From positions 1 to 10,279 of the forward strand of contig JAGHCE010000270.1 in NCBI GenBank assembly GCA_021160625.1: a stretch of 10,279 nucleotides of DNA, written 5' to 3'. The position numbers and the translations under genes were made by a program. Source of the DNA: Planctomycetota bacterium (lineage in GTDB: Bacteria > Planctomycetota > DG-23 > SLPQ01). The number at the start of each line of letters is the position of its first letter. Position 1 is the stretch's first letter. The notes beneath the pieces were generated by a model. The model made no database searches. It was not told the DNA's origin and saw nothing but the letters and a program-made list of their open reading frames with translations. Of this stretch, positions 5,580 to 10,279 are shown piece by piece.

Positions 5580-5981
5580 CTACTTTTCCTGCGCGCGTGA
5601 TGCCGCCCTTATGCGGTTGATCGCGCGGGCCAGCGCCGCCTGGGCCCTGTCGATGTCAACGCCTTCGGCCGGTGCCCCGATGCGTTTTTCGGCCCGCTGT
5701 TTGGCTTCGCGCGCCCTTTCGACGTCGATATCCTCGATGCTCTCGACCGCGTCGGCAAGGACGATCATTTTCGCGGGCCTCACGTCCGCGACGCCGCCGG
5801 AAATGGCAAACACGCTTGTCTCGTCGCCGGTGTAAAGCCGCATCTCGCCAGGCGTGAGCGTCGCCATCATATGCGCGTGGCCCTCCTCGATGCCGAGCTC
5901 GCCTTGGGCGGTCGGCAGCGTTGTGAGGTCGCAGTCGGTCTCCATGGCAAGCCTCTGAGGTGTTACTACCTCCAATCGCAC
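5580..5981 (-). CDS. atpC: ATP synthase F1 epsilon subunit
   Basis: The epsilon subunit is part of the central rotor stalk of F1 with gamma; it contacts the c-ring and can inhibit ATP hydrolysis. The 133-residue protein has the usual length. Residues 1-84 form the N-terminal beta-sandwich with the hallmark 'GELGIEEGHAHMMATLTPGE' (28-47; usual form 'GEIGILPGHAPL..L.PGE'). Residues about 85-130 form the charged C-terminal two-helix part. The start is GTG at 5981, with GGAGG six nt upstream, 18 nt after the atpD stop. It is the last gene of the operon, as in most bacteria. Confidence 0.95.
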   Translation of the reverse strand: MRLEVVTPQRLAMETDCDLTTLPTAQGELGIEEGHAHMMATLTPGEMRLYTGDETSVFAISGGVADVRPAKMIVLADAVESIEDIDVERAREAKQRAEKRIGAPAEGVDIDRAQAALARAINRIRAASRAQEK

Positions 5982-5999
5982 GAAATCCCTCCCACCGCG

Positions 6000-7400
6000 T
6001 TAAGCCGTACCGAGGCCCTCGGCCTTTTCGAGGACATCGTCCATATTTCCGACCATCAAGAACGCCTGTTCGGGGACATCGTCGCATTCCCCGTCGAGTA
6101 TCTTTCTGAAGCCGGCGACCGTATCCTCCAGCGGTACGTACTTTCCGGCCATACCGGTGAAGACCTCCGCCACGAAGAACGGCTGCGAGAGGAAGCGCTG
6201 GATCTTCCGCGCCCGCGCCACGACCACCTTGTCCTCGTCGCTGAGCTCCTCCATCCCCAGTATCGCTATTATGTCCTGCAGGTCTTTGTAGTGCTGCAAC
6301 ACCTCCTGCACATCGGTCGCTACCTGGTAGTGCTCGTCGCCCACGACCCTGGGATCGAGTATGAGCGAACTCGATTCGAGCGGCTCTACCGCCGGGTATA
6401 TCCCCATCTCCGCGATCGCCCGGCTGAGCATCGTCGTCGCGTCGAGGTGGGCAAACGTCGTCGCCGGCGCAGGGTCGGTCGGATCGTCGGCGGGGACGTA
6501 GATCGCCTGCACCGAGGTAATCGAGCCTTCGCTGGTGCTGGTGATGCGCTCCTGGAGCGCGCCCATCTCCGTGGCAAGCGTCGGCTGGTATCCCACCGCC
6601 GAGGGCATCCGTCCCAGAAGCGCCGAGACCTCGCTGCCGGCCTGGACGAAGCGGAATATGTTGTCGATAAAAAGCAGTACGTCCTGTTTTTCCTCGTCCC
6701 GGAAGTACTCCGCCACCGAAAGCGCACTCAGCCCCACACGCAGGCGCGCTCCCGGCGGCTCGTTCATCTGCCCGTAGACAAGAGCCGTCTTTTCCAGCAC
6801 CCCCGTCTCGGACATCTCGAGCCACAGGTCGTTGCCCTCCCTGGTCCTCTCGCCGACGCCGGCGAAAACCGAGTACCCGCCGTGCTCCATCGCGATGTTG
6901 CGTATGAGCTCCATTATGAGGACCGTCTTGCCCACGCCGGCGCCGCCGAACAGGCCCACCTTGCCGCCGCGCGAATAGGGGCACAGGAGGTCCACCACCT
7001 TTATGCCGGTCTCGAAAATCTCGGTTGCGGGCTCAATCTGTTCGAGCGAGGGGCTTTCGCGGTGGATGGGGTAGCGTTTTTTCGTGTTGATGGGCCCCTT
7101 TTCGTCGACGGGTTCTCCGACGATATTCATTATCCGCGAGAGGGTCTCCGGCCCTACGGGCACCGAGATGGGCCCACCGGTGTCGGTTACGGGCATCCCG
7201 CGCACGAGGCCGTCCGTCGGCGCCATTGCGACTGCGCGGACGGTGCCTTCGCCGAGGTGCTGGGCCACCTCAAGGGTGAGATTGATGCCCTTCTGGTCGT
7301 CGGTGATCTTGAGGGCGTTGTTTATCCCGGGCAGCTCGACCCCTTCGAACTGCACGTCCACCACGGGCCCGATTATCTGCTTGACCTTGCCAGTATTCAT
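6000..7400 (-). CDS. atpD: ATP synthase F1 beta subunit
   Basis: The beta subunit carries the catalytic sites of ATP synthesis in the alpha3beta3 ring. Over 466 residues all hallmarks are present: Walker A 'GGAGVGKT' (152-159), 'GERTREGNDLW' (183-193) with the catalytic Glu E184, 'ALVYGQMNEPPGAR' (206-219), Walker B 'VLLFIDNIFRF' (241-251) with D246, 'LLGRMPSAVGYQPTLATEMG' (261-280), and a DELSEED-type loop reading 'EELSDED' (384-390) that couples to gamma. I chose the ATG at 7400 ('MNTGKVKQIIGPVVDVQF', the normal N-terminus, with GGAG 6 nt upstream). A TTG eight codons earlier is open but would add residues foreign to the family. Ninety-six nt separate it from atpG and 18 from atpC. Fully intact. 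Confidence 0.98.
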   Translation of the reverse strand: MNTGKVKQIIGPVVDVQFEGVELPGINNALKITDDQKGINLTLEVAQHLGEGTVRAVAMAPTDGLVRGMPVTDTGGPISVPVGPETLSRIMNIVGEPVDEKGPINTKKRYPIHRESPSLEQIEPATEIFETGIKVVDLLCPYSRGGKVGLFGGAGVGKTVLIMELIRNIAMEHGGYSVFAGVGERTREGNDLWLEMSETGVLEKTALVYGQMNEPPGARLRVGLSALSVAEYFRDEEKQDVLLFIDNIFRFVQAGSEVSALLGRMPSAVGYQPTLATEMGALQERITSTSEGSITSVQAIYVPADDPTDPAPATTFAHLDATTMLSRAIAEMGIYPAVEPLESSSLILDPRVVGDEHYQVATDVQEVLQHYKDLQDIIAILGMEELSDEDKVVVARARKIQRFLSQPFFVAEVFTGMAGKYVPLEDTVAGFRKILDGECDDVPEQAFLMVGNMDDVLEKAEGLGTA

Positions 7401-7406
7401 ACCGCT

Positions 7407-7410
7407 CTCC
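7407..7410 (-). promoter_or_regulatory. Ribosome binding site deciding the atpD start
   Basis: GGAG on the minus strand, 6 nt before the ATG at 7400. It lies inside the upstream TTG-initiated extension, which argues that the extension is not translated. Confidence 0.5.
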
Positions 7411-7496
7411 AATGGTTTATGCAATCTGCAGGGCGCTGACGGCTTTTAGAGGGGCAGCAGATGCGTTTCCCGCCGCCATATTCCAAGGGGGCGTTC

Positions 7497-8474
7497 TCAC
7501 CCGTCTTTCATAGCCTCCGCACCGCTTGAGACTTCCAGTATTTCCCTCGTAATCGAGGTCTGCCGCGCCCGGTTATACTTGAGGGTAAGCGTGTCGATGA
7601 GGTCCGAGGCGTTGTCTGTGGCGTTTTCCATCGCCGTCATCCGCGCGCCGAACTCGCTGGCCACATTTTCCAGGATCGCCCGGAAAATCTCGCTCGCCAA
7701 GTACCGGCTCAGGAGGTCGTTACACAGGCTCACAATGTCCGGCTCGAAGAGATACACCTCCCGCTCGTCCTCGGAGGGTATCTCTATGTCGCGCGCGGCG
7801 CGGTTTCTGCGAGGCTTTGCCCCTGTCCCGGAGGCGCCGGCGTCGCCTGCGCCCGGACGGATATCCTCTTCGCGGCCGGCTGACTCCCTTATGTGTTCGA
7901 TCTTCAGCGGCAGCACCGGAAACGACGTAATCCGCTGCTCTATCGGCGAGACGAAGTGGCTGTAAACGACCAGGACCTCGTCCACGTCGCCCGAAACGAA
8001 CACGTCCTCCACATCCTGGGCAATCGTCCTGGCGGTCGTGAAGGAAATCTTGTCGTAGATGTCCTCGTAATGCCGCATTATTTCGCCGCCTTCCCTGCGG
8101 AAGGCCATATGCCCCTTGCGGCCTATCGTGAGAACCAGCGGCGTCCCTCCCGGCGAGTCTGCGAAGACATAATGCGCGCGCTTCATAATGTTTTGGTTGA
8201 ATGCTCCGCAGAGACCCTTGTCACCCGTCACGACTATTATCAGCCGTTTGCGGACGCTCTCCCGGCTTACCAGCAAGGGATGTTCGTCGCCGATGGAGTT
8301 GGGCAGGAACCGGGCCAGGAGTGTTGCGATTCCGTCGGAGAAGGGCCTCAGGCGTATGAGGCGGTCCTGGTTGCGCCGCAGCTTGGCGGCCGCGACCATC
8401 TTCATCGCCCGCGTAATCTGCTGCGTGCCGGTAACGGACCGGATGCGTCTTTTTATGTCTCTCAAGTTCGCCAT
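7497..8474 (-). CDS. atpG: ATP synthase F1 gamma subunit with an internal insertion
   Basis: Gamma is the rotating shaft of the F1 motor, running through the alpha3beta3 ring. Both coiled-coil ends are well conserved: the N-terminus 'IKRRIRSVTGTQQITRAMKM' (7-26) and the C-terminus with 'MENATDNASDLID' (282-294) and 'YNRARQTSITREILE' (300-314). The middle has the usual 'TGDKGLCGAFNQN' (83-95). At 325 residues it is longer than the common 285-300. The extra length lies at about 196-236, a charged, Gly/Ala-rich and probably disordered stretch ('GAGDAGASGTGAKPRRNRAA'). The ATG at 8474 has AAGG 7 nt upstream and sits 29 nt after atpA. Function is certain; the insertion's role is unknown. Confidence 0.97.
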   Translation of the reverse strand: MANLRDIKRRIRSVTGTQQITRAMKMVAAAKLRRNQDRLIRLRPFSDGIATLLARFLPNSIGDEHPLLVSRESVRKRLIIVVTGDKGLCGAFNQNIMKRAHYVFADSPGGTPLVLTIGRKGHMAFRREGGEIMRHYEDIYDKISFTTARTIAQDVEDVFVSGDVDEVLVVYSHFVSPIEQRITSFPVLPLKIEHIRESAGREEDIRPGAGDAGASGTGAKPRRNRAARDIEIPSEDEREVYLFEPDIVSLCNDLLSRYLASEIFRAILENVASEFGARMTAMENATDNASDLIDTLTLKYNRARQTSITREILEVSSGAEAMKDG

Positions 8475-8503
8475 CAGGCCGCCTTATGTCCGCGTCTGTG
8501 CAT

Positions 8504-10093
8504 TTATGCGTCCTGTTCTTCCCGGCCGGCCGGCACCGGCGGTTCCTCGCCTTCAAGGTCCAGCCCGGTCTGTCCGCCGCCGACGGTGATTGCAAATTTC
8601 TCCTTGAAGTACTTGAGGCAATCGTCGAGGCCGGCGGTAATTTCGTCGGTGAGCTCGGCCTTTTCCCCGAGCTCCCGCAGAAGGTCTTCCTTGTGCTCTT
8701 TTAGGTATTCGTGGAGCTCCTTCTCGAACTCCAGGACCTTGTCCACCTCGAAGTCGTCGAGGTAACCGTTTATGGCCGCATAGATCGAGATTACCTGCAA
8801 CTCTACGGGCATCGGCTGGTACTGACCCTGTTTCAATATCTCCGTCACGCGCTCACCGCGCCGGAGCTGCTGCTGGGTCACCTTGTCGAGGTCCGCGCCG
8901 AACTTCGCAAACGCCGCGAGCTCCCTGTACTGCGCCAGGTCGATCCTGATGCGTCCGGCGACCTTTTTCATCGCCTTGTTCTGCGCCTTGCCACCGACGC
9001 GCGAGACCGAGAGGCCTGCGTTTATTGCGGGCCTCTGGCCCTGGTAGAAAAGGTCCGCTTCGAGGTATATCTGCCCGTCGGTGATGGAGATGACGTTAGT
9101 CGGTATGTAGGCCGAGACGTCCCCGGCCTGCGTTTCGATAATCGGCAGCGCGGTAAGCGAGCCGCCACCCTCTTTATCCGAGAGCTTGACGGCCCTTTCC
9201 AAGAGGCGGCTGTGCAGGTAGAAAATGTCTCCCGGATAGGCTTCGCGCCCCGGCGGCCTTCTCAGGAGCAGCGACATCTGCCGGTACGCGACAGCGTGCT
9301 TGGAGAGGTCGTCGAAAACGACCAGCACGTCGCGGCCCTGCTCCATATATTCTTCTCCTATCGCCGAGGCCGAGTACGGCGCGATGTACTGGAGGCTGGC
9401 CGGAACGCTGGCCGTAGCGGAAACGACGATCGTGTTGGAGAGCGCGTCGTGATGCTGGAGCGTCTTTATCACCTTCGCCACGGTCGAGCGCTTCTGGCCG
9501 ATGGCCGTGTAGATGCAGATTACGCCGGAGTCGCGCTGGTTTATGATGGTGTCCACCGCAAGGGCGGTCTTGCCCGTCTGGCGGTCGCCGATAATGAGCT
9601 CGCGCTGGCCCCTCCCTATGGGGGTCATCGCGTCGATGGCCTTGAGGCCGGTCTGGAGCGGCACATCCACGGGCTTTCTCTTGACGATGCCGGGGGCCAC
9701 GCGCTCGATGTTGCGGAACTTGTCCGTCTGTATGTCCCCGCGCCCGTCTATGGCTTGGCCGAGAGCGTTGACCACGCGCCCCAGGAGCGCATCACCTACC
9801 GGGACCTGCATAATCCGCCCAGTGCGCCGGACATCGTCGCCTTCCTTGATGAGCTCGTCGCTGCCGAGGAGCACCGCGCCTACGTTATCGGCTTCAAGGT
9901 TGAGCGCCATCCCGAAGACGCTGTTGGGAAACTCCAGCAGCTCTCCGGACATCGCGTTGGCCAGGCCCCAGATGCGCGCAATCCCGTCGCCCACCTGCAC
10001 CACCCGGCCGACCTCGGCAATGTCGATACTCCGGCTGACTTCCTCTATTTCCCTGCGGATGACCTCGCTGACCTCGCTTGGTCTCAAGCCCAT
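8504..10093 (-). CDS. atpA: ATP synthase F1 alpha subunit
   Basis: Alpha alternates with beta in the F1 ring; it binds nucleotide without catalysis and supplies the arginine finger. The 529-residue protein is slightly longer than the usual 500-515. Visible are the delta-binding N-terminus (1-25), the beta-barrel 'VGRVVQVGDGIARIWGL' (28-44), the P-loop 'GDRQTGKT' (169-176), 'YTAIGQKRSTVAKV' (195-208), 'VFDDLSKHAVAYRQMSLLL' (259-277), 'RRPPGREAYPGDIFYLHSRL' (278-297) and 'SVSRVGGKAQ' (362-371), whose R365 is the arginine finger. Residues about 505-529 are an extra Glu/Gly/Pro-rich tail ('LEGEEPPVPAGREEQDA'). The ATG at 10093 has GGGAG 6 nt upstream and follows the atpH stop by 66 nt. Intact. 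Confidence 0.98.
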   Translation of the reverse strand: MGLRPSEVSEVIRREIEEVSRSIDIAEVGRVVQVGDGIARIWGLANAMSGELLEFPNSVFGMALNLEADNVGAVLLGSDELIKEGDDVRRTGRIMQVPVGDALLGRVVNALGQAIDGRGDIQTDKFRNIERVAPGIVKRKPVDVPLQTGLKAIDAMTPIGRGQRELIIGDRQTGKTALAVDTIINQRDSGVICIYTAIGQKRSTVAKVIKTLQHHDALSNTIVVSATASVPASLQYIAPYSASAIGEEYMEQGRDVLVVFDDLSKHAVAYRQMSLLLRRPPGREAYPGDIFYLHSRLLERAVKLSDKEGGGSLTALPIIETQAGDVSAYIPTNVISITDGQIYLEADLFYQGQRPAINAGLSVSRVGGKAQNKAMKKVAGRIRIDLAQYRELAAFAKFGADLDKVTQQQLRRGERVTEILKQGQYQPMPVELQVISIYAAINGYLDDFEVDKVLEFEKELHEYLKEHKEDLLRELGEKAELTDEITAGLDDCLKYFKEKFAITVGGGQTGLDLEGEEPPVPAGREEQDA

Positions 10094-10159
10094 CTGTTGC
10101 TCCCTTGCTTAGAACCTCTATAAAACTCCGCGTAAGCCTCGCTTAGAGCGCGCCGGCCC

Positions 10160-10279
10160 CTATGCCGACAGCCTCGCTGTGAGTCTGCGAAGCTTCCCGC
10201 GGGCGCTGCAATCATAAACAATATCCCCGATCCGCACGACGATTCCCGCGAGAAGATCGTGGTCCTCCTCCACCGTCAG
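10160..10279 (-). CDS. atpH: ATP synthase F1 delta subunit, C-terminal 39 residues (gene enters from the right edge)
   Basis: Delta (OSCP in mitochondria) joins the top of F1 to the peripheral stalk made by the b subunits. Only the last 39 codons and the TAG are in the window. The translation ends 'LLAGIVVRIGDIVYDCSARG' (residues 9-28 of the visible part) and then 'KLRRLTARLSA'. This matches the family's closing pattern 'IGGxVVRIGDxxIDxSVRxxLxxLxxxL'. The position directly upstream of atpA fits the standard order. The start and the rest of the gene lie outside. Confidence 0.9.
   Translation of the reverse strand: MTVEEDHDLLAGIVVRIGDIVYDCSARGKLRRLTARLSA

Noticed and set aside
7401..7424. TTG-initiated extension of atpD by eight residues.
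   Set aside because: The ATG at 7400 gives the standard beta-subunit N-terminus and has GGAG 6 nt upstream; that site would lie inside the extension.
7417..7479. A 20-codon minus-strand frame in the atpG-atpD gap (MAAGNASAAPLKAVSALQIA).
   Set aside because: It has no convincing ribosome binding site and a low-complexity Ala-rich product, and it ends just before the atpD ribosome binding site. A leader peptide cannot be excluded but is unsupported.
1..10279. Searched for CRISPR-like repeats, transposase or integrase genes, tRNA-like structures and attachment-site repeats.
   Set aside because: None was seen by eye. The window is almost entirely conserved or well-supported genes with short gaps.

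Overview
The window is a GC-rich, gene-dense bacterial chromosome segment of core genes with no visible mobile element, tRNA, rRNA or CRISPR array. I infer a Planctomycetota-like (or related PVC or deep-branching) bacterium. The reasons are the lone protein resembling the N-terminal domains of planctomycete CDC48-like AAA ATPases, the TPR protein with a 'DADLxxLRxDxRF' tail, and the style of the flippase and ATP synthase proteins. This assignment rests on recognition, not on a search.

Right part (5580-10279, minus strand): the F1 sector of the F-type ATP synthase operon in the usual order atpH (C-terminal end only) - atpA - atpG - atpD - atpC. The F0 genes and the operon promoter would lie beyond the right edge. 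All five are read from right to left, with short gaps (18-96 nt) and a ribosome binding site before each visible start. The gamma subunit carries a charged, Gly/Ala-rich insertion.

Middle (about 4707-5579): a lone plus-strand gene for an unrecognised 157-residue protein (5030-5503) sits between the ATP synthase operon, which it faces tail to tail, and uvrC, from which it diverges. The 323-nt divergent region holds a good sigma70-type promoter for uvrC. On the opposite strand it holds a near-consensus sigma54 (-24/-12) site pointing at the unknown gene, and a second TATAAT close to that gene.

Left part (1-4706, minus strand): a short uvrC without the C-terminal helix-hairpin-helix region; then, 4 nt further on, a 371-residue protein with an internal duplication that looks like AAA-ATPase N-domains without the ATPase; a small TPR protein that starts with TTG; and, behind its own strong sigma70-like promoter, a single-subunit homologue of 2-hydroxyacyl-CoA dehydratase (HgdB/FldB type). 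The last overlaps by ATGA with a membrane protein of the lysylphosphatidylglycerol synthase/flippase family, which is cut by the left edge. That membrane protein has an unusual soluble insert of about 60 residues between its first two membrane helices.

How they fit together: the ATP synthase genes form one complex, and uvrC is a nucleotide excision repair gene. The dehydratase-like protein and the flippase are probably translationally coupled and may act together, but no pathway can be read from the window. The points most worth a second look are the sigma54 site with its orphan target gene, the ATPase-less duplicated N-domain protein, and the dehydratase-like/flippase pair.
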